Below, piece by piece: positions 10,337 to 21,454 of a stretch of 61,762 nt of DNA. Numbering within the stretch: position 1 is the stretch's first letter; the number at the start of each line of letters is the position of its first letter. Location: assembly GCA_900618795.1 (NCBI GenBank), contig UYJD01000011.1, positions 1,169,227-1,230,988 on the forward strand. The letters are read 5' to 3'. The notes under the pieces are model-generated. The model was not told the DNA's origin. It was given only the letters and a program-made list of their open reading frames with translations, and did not search any database. Origin of the DNA: Cyanodermella asteris. Its lineage: Eukaryota; Ascomycota; Lecanoromycetes; Ostropales; Stictidaceae. The translations under genes and the position numbers were made by a program.

Positions 10337-11953
10337 TCAATTGCCCCTCTCCTTCAGAACGACTCCCGCAGGGTGTCTGGTTTCTGAATCACCCCAAGTC
10401 GCTTCCCAACCATTTTCTGCCAGATATTTCTTCCACGCTTCATCGTCATCATCCAAGCTACGTGAAACATCAGGAATGACGAACAAAGCCACAAGAGCAC
10501 CAACCACTGCGAAGCCAGATCCGACCAAGAATGCAACTTGATTGCCTGTCGAGGGATCTTCCGTATACGCGCTCTGAATCGACGTGAAGACTTGGGTTCC
10601 GATCGCAGCGCCTGCTTTGGACCAGGCAGCCACAAAGCCCATCAGTTGACCACGAATGGCTGTAGGGAAACACTCTGAAGCGGTCAGTACTACCGTGCTA
10701 CCAGGTCCGATCTCTCCGAGCGTCAAGAAGATCCCGTACAGAACGACGAACAGCGGGAAGATTTTCTCGATCGGACCCATCGCTCCGCCCAATATGAAAC
10801 CGAGGATCGCTTGCAGGCCGAAGCCTAGGGCCATTGTCTTGTTTCGGCCGATTTTGTCTGACAGGTAGCCGCCTATGAACGGGCCTGGGAGATAAAAACA
10901 GGTAACAACACAGCCCCAGCCCAGATTTTTGACAATGCTGCTCTCCGGATTGACGCGGGAGATGATCGTCGAGCTGAAGATGCCAAATGGGACGGAGACG
11001 TAATTGTACAAGAACCAGGTCGTCGCGCAGCCGATCATCGGTCGATAATACCTCTTGATAGCCAACAAATACGGCGTCCTCTGCTTTCTCATCGCCGAAG
11101 TCCGGTAAGCAGTCGACACGGCCATCTTTAACCGAAACCAAAAGATGACCAAAGGTGGAATCAGACCCAGAGCAAACGACGTCCGCCACACGATATCATA
11201 CTTATCCTCCCGCTGGTTCACGCACAAAAGCAACAGCAACGGCACGAGTCCACCCCAGATATACCCAAGCGACGACGAGAGATCCGAAAGCATAGCAAAC
11301 ATGAACCCACGCCGTTTGCGATACGAGTCACTCTCGTCCGTGGCCTCCGCTGCACCTGCTCCGGAAACGGGGTACTCGCCCCCGGCGCCAACGCCAGCAA
11401 CTCCACGGGCAATAATCATCATCCAGAACATCCCAGTGGGCGTGGTGCCGCTGGCGGCTGTGGAGAGCACGATTCCAACAACGAGGAAAGAGGTGGTTGC
11501 GACGGCGCCGGTCTTTCGGCCGAGTTGGTCTACTATGACACCGAAGAGGAGCATGCCGACTATCATGCCAACTAGGAATGAGTTGGTGAGGCGGTCGTAG
11601 AGGGCGTCTGTTAGGGCGTCGGGGTAGAGTGTCGTTAGTAGGAGGGAGGTGTTGCCAACGACTGATGCGTTGCTGTGTCCGTCGTCAGTGGTTAGATTAT
11701 CCCAACGACCAGCCATTGTGGAAAGGTATACTCACTACCCATCAGAGCCGATAGCAAGGCCTGAGAACAATATCACCAACCAAACCGAGAGCTTGCTGTA
11801 GTACTTCTTCTGGGAACCTTCAAGGACCTCAACGTCGACAGTCTCTACCGAGGCAGTCGCTCTCTGTTTGGAATTGTTCTTTTGATGGTCGGCTCCATTT
11901 TCGCTTGTGATCTCTTCAACAAAAGTCGTCACATGGTCTATTTCTGCAACCAT
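10337..11953 (-). CDS. MFS transporter, Git1/phosphate-permease type
   Basis: Two exons, 11953..11736 and 11672..10337, joined across a 63-nt intron (GTGAGT...CACAG) within the loop after the first membrane segment, give 517 residues. Around twelve hydrophobic segments are visible. The family motif GVIVDQLGRKTG follows TM2, and its internal echo GGYLSDKIGRNKT marks the second half. A cytosolic, acidic N-terminus precedes TM1. The wording GVAGVGAGGEYPVSGAGAAE in TM4 is typical of the phosphate:H+ symporter/glycerophosphoinositol permease branch (yeast Git1, Pho84), so import of phosphate or a phosphodiester at the plasma membrane is the best guess. The exact substrate cannot be read from sequence. 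It is divergent from the M24 peptidase gene, with 397 bp between start codons. Confidence 0.85.
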
Positions 11954-12350
11954 GATGTCTCAATGCTTCGGGTATGTCGTCCTTGCTGAAGAGTGGTCGA
12001 AGTAAGGAAAGATGCCAAAGCGCCGGAAAATCGCGCCGGAGAAGCGCTATATCCCCAAAGTCCATGAAGGCAGGATCGTATCGAGAGCCCGGTGGCATGA
12101 CCCAGAGCAGAGCCTCTTATCGAGCCTCATGCAGATACAGTAGATACAGGGTGGAGAACTATCACATAGCGTAGGGACATTTCCGCCAATCAACATTGCG
12201 GCAGGACAACGCAAAGCCGCAGGAACGACTGAGCGGGTCCAACTCACTGACAGCTGCTGCTTCTATCATAATGGCTGCTCCTGCCCGTGTTGGCCAGGTG
12301 CAGATGGAATTGCACAATTCACCTGTGTATTCTCTCCAGCACATGCAACG

Positions 12351-13972
12351 ATGGACAAGCAGGGCGAGATGAAGCTTGCGGAACGGCCGTGGGTCCGCGA
12401 GCAAAGACGAAGCGCTCCTGGACTAAAAGTTGTCTTGCTTTGCATCCAGCTACTCGCGCTTGTGGTTTCTTCTTGCATCCTTTGGATATCAATCGCAAAA
12501 ATCGTTACGCTGTCTTCCATCGCTCAAAGATGTGCCTTCAAGAATCTACACAAAGACTTGTCATTCTTGGATTCAGCGAAGCCGATTTCCGCACCCGAGT
12601 TTATTGAGCGACGTGACCGGCTAGCACAAGCACTTGCGGCTTCGGACATTGATGCATTTGTCCTTGAACCAGGTTACACTTTTCAGTATGTCTCAGTGCA
12701 AACATGACACGGTGAAGGTGGAACAAATAGCTGATCTTATGTCAGGTACTATGGCAACATTTCGCAGACTGACTGGGAGCCATGGGAGCCTGAGGAACGA
12801 CCATTCCTCATGGTCGTGATGCCAGATACAAGCGACACTACAGGCCTCGTCAAGGCGCATACGGCGTTCTTGTCTCCTCACTTCGAGGAAGGGCGGGTTC
12901 GTATGCTTGGTGTCCCAAGTCGCGATGCCGAGCTGGACATTGTCATCTGGGAGGAGCACTGGAACCCTTACACGACACTGATCGAGTCCAGGCTCTTCAA
13001 AGACCTCGACACCAAGCCCAAGATTATGATGGACGAGGAGATCCGCGACTACATCGTGCGCGGACTCGATGCAGCCGGCTTCGAGACCGTCGGACTCAAT
13101 CCAGCTGTCGAACTGGTACGCCAGCAGAAATCACCCGCTGAGGTAGAGATTCTGCGGGCTGTGAATACCGGTACCGTCGAAGCTGTGCGAGCGATGCGGC
13201 CTTGTCTTACACCGGGTTTGACCGAGAGCGAGGTCACGGTTATTCTGAATAACGCTTTGCTTTCAGTCGGCTTTCAGATGTTCTTCAACATCGTCCTGTT
13301 TGAGGAGCATGGCGCTCTGCCGCATGGTGGCTTTGTGACTGGATGGAAGAAGCTGACGTACGAGAGCATGATCGTGATCGATGTTGGGGCACACTATTTG
13401 GGCTACTCTTCGGACATTTGCCGCAGCTTCTTCATCGATCCACCGAAACGTGAGGGATGCGGTGTGATCGGACAGTTGAAGAGCCTGCTAGGCTGGGGCG
13501 CACACTCTATGAAGTCGGCGTCATCCACAACAGATCACAAGCTGCATCAAGAGAAAGTTGATGTGTGGTTCACCGTCTTGGAAGCTCAGACAGCGGCCGC
13601 CAAAGCATTCGTGGCAAATGCCACCGCCGCCAGCATCGATATTGCAGCCAGGACGGTGATCGAGGACGCCGGTTACGGCGACAGCTTCTCTCATAGATTG
13701 GGCCATGGAATTGGCGTCAAAGGTTGGTTGACATCTTCGGGTTCGAGCTCTCCTGTCTTCGGTACTAACTTACTGCAGCTCACGAGTCCCCATATCTGAA
13801 CAAATGGAACACAGATGCTCGCCTTACTCCAGGTATGACGTTTACCAATGAACCCGGAATTTATCTTCTGAACAGGTTCGGCGTTCGACATGAGGATATT
13901 TACCTGATAAAGGAAGATGAAGAGGCCGAACTTCTTACGGGTAGGAGGGCTCAAGATCCGTACCATCCATAG
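12351..13972 (+). CDS. membrane-anchored M24 metallopeptidase (Xaa-Pro aminopeptidase-like)
   Basis: Exons 12351..12685, 12746..13722 and 13779..13972 give 501 residues. The introns are 60 nt (GTATGT...GTCAG) and 56 nt (GTTGGT, branch TACTAAC, CTGCAG). A single hydrophobic segment at about residues 26-50 after a basic stretch predicts a type II membrane anchor. A creatinase-like N-terminal domain follows, then the pita-bread catalytic domain. All five metal ligands are visible: D324 (IDVGAHY), D335 (SSDICR), H432 (GHGIG), E462 (NEPGIY) and E476 (RHEDIY). The enzyme should therefore be an active di-metal aminopeptidase that removes residues N-terminal to proline, or a related dipeptidase. An insertion of about 30 residues follows the second Asp. 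The upstream ATG at 12351 was chosen because it leads into the membrane segment; ATG 12369 is an alternative. Confidence 0.88.
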
Positions 13973-14232
13973 CTTCCTGTGGAGAGGCGAGTATCAGATG
14001 ATCGCAATGTGGTACTCGCGCTCTCCCATTCCGCTGATTTACATTCTTTGGTCGAGCTCTTCTCCGCATTGCCATTCGTGGAATTCCTCAAATTCGCGAT
14101 CAGACACATACAGGAGGAGCAAATCTATGCGCCGGTAGCATCCTTTTTGGTCAGGAATAGGGTGGAGGGGGAGCCCTTCGGCAAGCTTTGGGCCATACTT
14201 ATGGCTCTGCACTACAAGAACAGGGCGTCAAG

Positions 14233-14924
14233 TTCGAGGCCAATCAGCTACTTCGAAACCGAGATTCTCATATTCGCAAGCAAACTCCTGCATGCAAGAC
14301 CAGCGAATGGTGTCACGGCAGAAATACATGGCCCGAACCGATAGCGTATTCTCTTAGACAAACCACGGCCTGTTACTGAGCTGCGACTTTCCCAGAGCGA
14401 GGCGATGTATATCCCGCGGAACACATCGAGACATTCCGGCGCCAGCTTCCAAACCCTTCCATTCTGTATGTGCGCCAAGTGGTTTAGCTTCTCGGATGTC
14501 GCTTGTTTGTAAGAAAAGAGACCTTCCGAGCTGTTGTCAGCTGACGTCGTCGCTGACAGAGCAATGTGGCCCGGGGTATATATTGCTGCCATTTTCAGGC
14601 TTCGACTAGCCAGTCATTCTTGTCATCTTGCACGATGCAGAGAAAGTCGATCCAGAGGTATTGTAGTCCAAGCAAACACGTCGCTTCCAGCGCGTCTAGC
14701 AATGCCCTAGGAAACTGATCAATATACAAACTGACCTCGCCCCGAGGCGCGTCAATGAGAGTGCATTCCTTCGAATTCGACCATGTTGCCGAGAGCGTAA
14801 ATGGACAACTTGGATTTTGTCGCTCGTTGGTCGGTAAACCTAGGATGTAGTTCCGCTTCGTATGCAAAGAGTCAACGGCATCCTCTTGCCATTGAGTAGA
14901 GGGACAATCCCTTGGTACCGGCAT
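14233..14924 (-). pseudogene. HET-domain (heterokaryon incompatibility) pseudogene
   Basis: Read leftwards from 14924, the sequence contains a good HET core (FPRALLDALEATCLLGLQ, then LWIDFLCIVQDDKNDW). The frame ends at TGA 14597-14595, and the next HET block (MAAIYTPGHIALSATTSAD...EGLF) continues in another frame from 14592. Further on, the conserved W-x-x-Q-E block appears in yet another frame, with TAA (14356-14354) where Gln is expected. The usual opening block (SHCWG-like) is altered to SATWS. HET proteins trigger cell death after fusion of incompatible hyphae. Two frame changes plus a nonsense codon make this a clear relic. No intact copy is seen in the window. Confidence 0.8.
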
Positions 14925-15945
14925 GATCAGTATATCAGAGTGAACTCACGGGCTTTTCGTTTATCGACGGCATGATGTGTCCAAATTTCCAGTCAAAGTC
15001 ATATAAGATCGTGGGCTGGAAATGTGGTCAGAAAGACGGTCGATTCATCGTGCGCCTTACATCTCGGGGGGGGGCTACTCCCTGCCTAGCCTGATCCGCC
15101 TTCGAAGACGCGTTTTAATGTCAGCCTCACTGTCGAGCACGTACGACAGGCATTGATATCGCGGGAATCTGCGATGCTTCAGAGCCAATGCTCGCCCTCC
15201 ACAAAGCCCTTGCATACACAGCACCGCATCGCCGTTGGGTCAAAGTGATCCTGGACTCAACTAAAAGAGCTTAGGATGATTCAGAAGAATACATTTCAGT
15301 TGAACCGATGAAATACGTCACGTAAAGCCTTGCTTCGAAAGCCCGCCAACGGTTCAGGTCGTACAAACAACGGGTTTTCTCGTACGACCACACAAATTTC
15401 GACAAGCGCAGGTTTCACCAGAATCAGGCCGGCTGTCAACACTCAAACCCGACGGCATGGTGATGGCCCATTGTTTCATGCTAATGTGACAGGGTGGGCA
15501 ATGGAGTTCAGACGGGTTCGACGCCAGAAGTACGACCACACTTGATCGTCACATGGCAAAGCGAGTCCCAACAAGTCCGATCCCCGCCCGAGGTCCACAA
15601 CTCCACGATTCAAGCTCCAGATCATGAAATCTTCCCCTAACAACAAGCCCTATCACAGCAGGCGGGCGTCTTCCGCCCCGCTAAAGCATGGGCCTCGATC
15701 CCGCCGCAGCCGGCAACCCCAGGTGGCCCCATGCCGGACAGCGTGAAATCTAACAAGCCACGAGCGACCTGGTTGGTGCAGAGAACACCCAGACATGTGC
15801 TCTGCGGCTGGCCCTTGCTGGACCCCAGCTCATGCACTAGGCTGAAGAGCTAGGTGTACTGTCGACTCTTGAGTTTCATTGCTTCTGGAACTTCTCTTCT
15901 GTCAGTCCTCGTCGCACGCACCTTCAGTTTCGTCGGCCACCAGTC
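14925..15945. other. intergenic region upstream of fatty alcohol oxidase
   Basis: No supported gene. The left end may hold decayed 5' sequence of the HET relic. The right end contains the oxidase promoter. A run of nine G occurs near 15066. Confidence 0.45.
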
Positions 15946-18234
15946 ATGATATTCGACTCGCACGACAAGATGGCGTTGGAGATTGGGGGCAGGACCGACG
16001 TTCTCGACAGTCCTTTGCCGCCTGTCGAGGCATTCGACGGCGAGCCATTGAACGAGGCACAGTGGGAGACGCTGATGTCCATCGTCGACGCCTTCATTCC
16101 CGCCATCGAGGTCGGAACTCACCTCTCTCACAAAGCCCTCACGGTCTCACGAGAGGAATATGATTCGACCTACGCCGAACTCACACGACTGGTCGACCCC
16201 CGTGCGCCGACGGGCATCGCAAAGGCATACCTCTCGGAGAAGGGCAGCGACAACCCTATGCTGAAGCCTCTGATGCACCGATTGGTCGCGGATTACGTGA
16301 GAAAGGCAGAGCGGGATCAGATCTCACTCATCTTGACGACACTGGGGACAAGAGCTGGGAGCCTGTTATTGACTGGCAGCACGACGCCGTTCCACAAGCA
16401 GCCGGTCAACTACCGACACCAAGTTCTGCAAAACTGGCTCAGCAGCTACATTCCACCTCTACGTGCTGGTGCTAAGCAGCTTGGTATGCTCAGTAAGGTG
16501 CTGTGGGTGAGATCAAGCGCTACATTCCCCAAGCTCATCGGCTTCCCTCGGATTCCTGTACATGGCAATGTCGGCGAAGGCTACAATTTCGAGTTCATTC
16601 AGATACCTCCAGGATCGGCACCGGAAGAGCTGGAGACGGATGTCATCATCGTCGGTTCTGGTTGTGGAGCTGGCGTCGCGGCGAAGAATATTGCTGAAGC
16701 TGGACACAGGGTCATGGTCGCCGAGAAGATGTACCACTTTGCACCCCAGCACCTTCCCATGACCGAAACGGAAGGGTCTGTTCACCTGTTTGAAAATGGT
16801 GGAACCAATTTTTCGGACGACAACAGCATGTTGGTCTTGACCGGAGCAGCGTGGGGAGGAGGAGGAACCATCAACTGGAGTGCATCCCTACAAACCCAAG
16901 AATATGTCAGAAGAGAGTGGGCTGAGAAGGACGGCTTGAATTTCTTTACTTCTGCCGATTTCCAGAATTCGCTCGACCGCGTGTGTGAGCGTATCGGTGC
17001 CTCGACTGACAATATTGAACACAATCCAACGAACCAGGTTCTCTTGGAAGGTGGGCGCAAGCTAGGCTATACTGTCAAGCCAGTGCCACAGAACTCTGGC
17101 GGAACCAAGCACTACTGCGGATACTGCACCTACGGCTGTGGCAGCTGTGAGAAGCGAGGTCCTGCTGTTTCATATCTCCCAGATGCTCACAAGGCTGGAG
17201 CCAAGTTCATCGAGGGCTTCGAGGTCGAGCGCGTACTTTTTGAAAAGGTCAAGGGCAAGAAGACTGCAACCGGTGTGGTCGGAACATGGAGGAGTCGCGA
17301 TACGAACGGCGGTGTCTCTGGTCCGTTCTCTGAGCGAACAACTCGAAAGATCATTATTCGTGCTAAACGTGTTGTTATCTCTGGAGGCGCAATGCAGTCT
17401 CCTCTTGTCCTTCTTCGCTCCGGCCTCAAGAACCCGCACATCGGCCGCAACTTACACCTCCACCCTGTCAGCATCTTCGGATGCATCTTCGATAAGGCAA
17501 CCCGGCCGTGGGAAGGCGGTATCCTCACCGCTGTTGTCTCGTCTCTCGAGAATTTGGATGGCGCCGGTCATGGGCCCAAGCTAGAGGCACTGACCATGAT
17601 GCCTTCAGTGTTCCTTCCCGTCGTACCCTGGGTATCTGGACCTCACTTCAAATCCATCGCAGCCAACTTCGGCCACATGAGCGCCTTCATCTCACTCGTT
17701 CGCGACCGCGATACCGGCCGCGTCTACCCCGACCCTCACGACGGCAAAGTCCGCATCGACTACACGCCCACCCCCCACACACGCCAACTCGCCCTCGAAG
17801 GCCTCCTCGCCCTGGCGAAGATGGCCTATGCCTCCGGCGCCCGCCGCCTCTTCACCATCAATCAATACGTCCCCGAGTTCGTCCGCGAAGACGTCCCCGA
17901 GGGACAGGAAGATCCCGGCATCAACGACCCCAAGTTTGTCGAGTGGCTCGCCCTCGTCAAGAAGAAGCGCCTCACCATTCCCGAAACCACCTTTGGCAGC
18001 GCACACCAGATGGGTACTTGCAGGATGAGCTCGAGGCCGAAGGAGGGTGTGGTGACTCCGAAGGGCAAGGTTTGGGGCACTGAGGGATTGTATGTCATGG
18101 ATGCGAGTGTATTCCCGAGTGCTAGTGGAGTCAATCCGATGGTCACGAATATGGCGATTACGGATTGGACGAGCAGGGGTCTGGCGAAGGAGTTGACGGA
18201 GGAGCTGTCTGGTGGTGTTAGGGCTAGGCTGTAA
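15946..18234 (+). CDS. long-chain fatty alcohol oxidase (GMC family), peroxisomal
   Basis: An intronless 762-residue flavoprotein. It should oxidise long-chain alcohols to aldehydes with O2, making H2O2, in the omega-oxidation and alkane pathways. The FAD-binding Rossmann motif DVIIVGSGCGAGVAA starts near residue 232, followed by the family's cysteine-rich stretch (YCGYCTYGCGSCEKRG). The C-terminal GMC domain carries HQMGTCRM (H687) and NPMVTNMA (N730), the expected catalytic His/Asn pair. The ~200-residue helical N-terminal extension before the FAD motif is typical of fungal FAOs. The last three residues are ARL, which fits the peroxisomal PTS1 consensus; this agrees with the peroxisomal site known for yeast FAO. 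ATG 15946 is the first in frame; a second at 15970 is possible. Confidence 0.93.
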   Translation: MIFDSHDKMALEIGGRTDVLDSPLPPVEAFDGEPLNEAQWETLMSIVDAFIPAIEVGTHLSHKALTVSREEYDSTYAELTRLVDPRAPTGIAKAYLSEKGSDNPMLKPLMHRLVADYVRKAERDQISLILTTLGTRAGSLLLTGSTTPFHKQPVNYRHQVLQNWLSSYIPPLRAGAKQLGMLSKVLWVRSSATFPKLIGFPRIPVHGNVGEGYNFEFIQIPPGSAPEELETDVIIVGSGCGAGVAAKNIAEAGHRVMVAEKMYHFAPQHLPMTETEGSVHLFENGGTNFSDDNSMLVLTGAAWGGGGTINWSASLQTQEYVRREWAEKDGLNFFTSADFQNSLDRVCERIGASTDNIEHNPTNQVLLEGGRKLGYTVKPVPQNSGGTKHYCGYCTYGCGSCEKRGPAVSYLPDAHKAGAKFIEGFEVERVLFEKVKGKKTATGVVGTWRSRDTNGGVSGPFSERTTRKIIIRAKRVVISGGAMQSPLVLLRSGLKNPHIGRNLHLHPVSIFGCIFDKATRPWEGGILTAVVSSLENLDGAGHGPKLEALTMMPSVFLPVVPWVSGPHFKSIAANFGHMSAFISLVRDRDTGRVYPDPHDGKVRIDYTPTPHTRQLALEGLLALAKMAYASGARRLFTINQYVPEFVREDVPEGQEDPGINDPKFVEWLALVKKKRLTIPETTFGSAHQMGTCRMSSRPKEGVVTPKGKVWGTEGLYVMDASVFPSASGVNPMVTNMAITDWTSRGLAKELTEELSGGVRARL

Positions 18235-21200
18235 GGTGATGTTGTACAATTAACTATGATGATGGAAGATAGGATGATCGATGTGATGTGTATAGCCGAG
18301 TTCTACTATCGATGATTTGATGCAATTTATCTATTGAGATCGTGAGGTATTTTCTTGACTGGTGCTATTTACAAGCCCCAACGTTCTGAAGGAGCAATTT
18401 CAATGCTTCGGCGCAAGTCCATTCACGACATGAAGCATTTCCCCGTCTGTACAATAAGGCAGATAAAGTAGACGCAGATGAGATATGTGAGCCGCAAAGA
18501 CTTCATGCGAAAGGCTGTGAATCGATCGACGCAAGGAAGAAGTATCTCGCGGAGTTTTAGTTCGCAAAAAGTCGTACTTCTCTTCGACAAAATTTCTAAG
18601 ATGATGGTGAAAGCTACGCCAGGTTCGTCGCGCAGTCTAGGAATATTGCTATGGCAAGTCATAAAGTAGACCGAACGCCAACTATGGGCTATTTCCCAGA
18701 AAGAGGCAGTTGCCAAGCAAATGCGAATAATCCAAGTCAATTTTCGAGGCGGATGAAATTCAAGTGGAGCTCCCAGGACGGCACTGGTCGGATGCAGCGA
18801 ACGCAAACTCAGAGATAAGCCGTGTCAGGGCCTTGGACAGCACAGAACGCTACAGAACGAAAGCGGCATGCAGTGGCAAAACGGTTGATCGATGGGCCTC
18901 TGGCCATCGAACGCATTGTTTGTCTTTAAACTGAGCCGTGGTGTCTTACAATGTTTGACCCCGCTGTGTCTTGGCGGCGTCATGCTCACTTTGCTGACAG
19001 CAGCGCATGATTTCTTTACCTTACAATAATCCTCGATGGCTGTGACCTGTAGCGGCTCTGTTGAGACAGCTGTCTGGAAGCTGCCGTTACTGGTGGTGGG
19101 TTTCGTTGGAGAGCTCCCGAAAGACCTCGTGGGCCTCGCGTGCACATGAGATGCTGTCATCGCAGATTCTCCAACTTATATCCCACCAGGTATATGAATC
19201 CTGCATCTTCGAGAACGGCTTATCCGGTGGACCTGGCCAGAAGATGCACGGAATGGTGACTACGAAGAATACTCTGGCTACAATGCCCTGTCCAGCAATG
19301 CATGACGTCGAATCCCAAGCATCCAAATATCGAGTATTGTGCATGGAAGTGTCCATCAAGTGGACTGCGATCGCTTCGACGAATTCAGCACTTACGCGCT
19401 GCTCTCGAGACTCGATACAAGTCACGGCCAAATGCCACAGCTCATCAATAACGCCACCCTAAAGCCATTGTCTCAAATCTGCGGCACGCTTCGACTTCAA
19501 GGGTTCGCTGTTGAGACATATGATCGTCTAGTACGTGGCCAGAGTCACAGCGTCAGCACTTGGATCGCACCGCGTTCTTACACACCAAACTCATACCACA
19601 GCATCTCTGCAGCATCGAGGAAGGGCCGTAGCCTCGACTTGGCCACAGCCGATATTGAGCTGATCCGCACAGCAGCCTGGAGTGGCTATCTATACTAAGA
19701 CAAACTCGCCTACCAAGTAGGAACTGTACTTGATTAGCGTGATCGGCAAATCTGACAGCTTGGCGGAAGATCACTGCATCCCGCGCAAGAACAACTTCAC
19801 AGAAGGCCATTACGCAACGTCAGACACTATTACATCAGAGGATATCATAACCAACGACAGACATCTACATACCAGAGACCGTACCGTGAGGTCTCAACTT
19901 CGACACAAGCGCAGGGAACCACTGGTTATATTGGGGGAAAGCGGGACATGATTTCGGGAGTGGACAGATCTCCTCCACTTTTGCGGCCACCAGGCAATAC
20001 ACTCCTTCTTTGGGAGCAGCGGACACGGCCAAATACCAGCTGCGCGTATGCGATGCGAGTCCATGCCATGAAATAATCGCTGGCTTTTTGGACTGAAGTA
20101 GCCTCATTGGCCTCATCGAGGGCGCTGGATTCGGACTTTAGCAGCATGATCGAGAGGCATACACTGGAAGAGCCTGCAAAGCAAATGTTCCTTGGCCAAC
20201 TCCCTACAGTGCAAGGCCGTGTTGAGAATCTCCGATGCTTGTCCTTTGCCGTTGCTATCTTTTAATTTGAGGTCAGCTTTGAGTTCGACCCGTAGGCCTC
20301 AGCTCTTCTGTACAGAGAACGGGGCTGGACCGAAAATCACCTTTTTTGGCAGGTCGGAAGCTCAGCCTCGGCCGCATCGATTATCCATCGACTTTGATAA
20401 CCACGAATGTTTCAGTCAGACTATGCAGCTTGCTTATTGGCTCCGGCCGATCAAGGTGGCCGTCTCATAGGCCGAGCGGGATAACCTGCATGTACAGTAC
20501 GACTAACCAGGAACCCTGCCCCCCCTGTGCCGACGGCTCTGGACGTTGATTGCCAGCTGATACTCGACAGCTACTGACGTGATCCACCACTAACTTACAC
20601 CTCAGGCGCAGCTTGCCAAAATGGCATTATGTGCCTGGAATGGCTTGTACCAGCGACCTGTGGTCGGCCGCGCTGTAGTACGTCAGCCCAGCAATAGAAA
20701 GTGGCTTGTGTTGCGCCACCGCAAAGCTGAGATCATGTCTCCTCTTCTATCCCGGTTTTGAAGACCCCAAATTGTACGATGCCATTTTGATGCGTTGACT
20801 GGAGCGCATGTCGCTGGACGGCCTTGTCGATCAGACAGTTCCTTCGCTATGCCCTTCCCTGTACCCATGACCATGTCCAGATTCACTACTGTTTCTCGCT
20901 TGTGAAGCTCTTGGCTCGCGATCGATGTTGATCATTACCCAGCTATCAGCATTTTGTCCCGAGACGTTCAGGATTCTATCAGTGGAGAAGTGCTTCGATC
21001 GACGAATCGCCATGGCTAGACCATCATATCAGCAAGCCACGAGGGCTTTGGCTACGGTGGTTGAGACATTTCCCAAAATTGCACAGAGCACCATCTGGCC
21101 GGGCTAAGTCTGCGATGAGCCCAGTACGAGGGACCGCCCAATCTATTCTGGCGATCGTCCTCAAGTCGTGGTAGTTGCATCGACCGTTGTCGGCGTCATG

Positions 21201-21454
21201 AGCTGATCCTGACCATGAAATCGTAGTGATCGCACCAGGTATATAGATCTTCTTGTTCCCTTCGATCCGGGTTTTACTGTCCATCACTCTTCAAATTTCC
21301 AACCCTCAGTTTGCAGATCAATTATATCATTCCATTCAGTTCGCACTTTTGTTCAAAGATTCACTTCATCTGATTTTGTTCTGACACATCGGCTGTATCC
21401 TGCATCTGGCGCGACAAATCATCTGAGCGAGCAATACAGTCCGACTTCTCTATC
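18235..21454. other. gene-free stretch of 3.2 kb
   Basis: Several short open frames (for example minus-strand 19431-19087 and 20147-19926) show no domain, no splice-linked continuation and no signal peptide. I see no repeat or RNA gene. The right end holds the CAP gene promoter, with a TATATAG element near 21240, about 210 bp before its ATG. Confidence 0.45.

Noticed and set aside
19087-20147. Several minus-strand frames of 70-115 codons
   Set aside because: No recognisable domain, no consistent splice signals linking them, and no promoter-like context; insufficient to call a gene.
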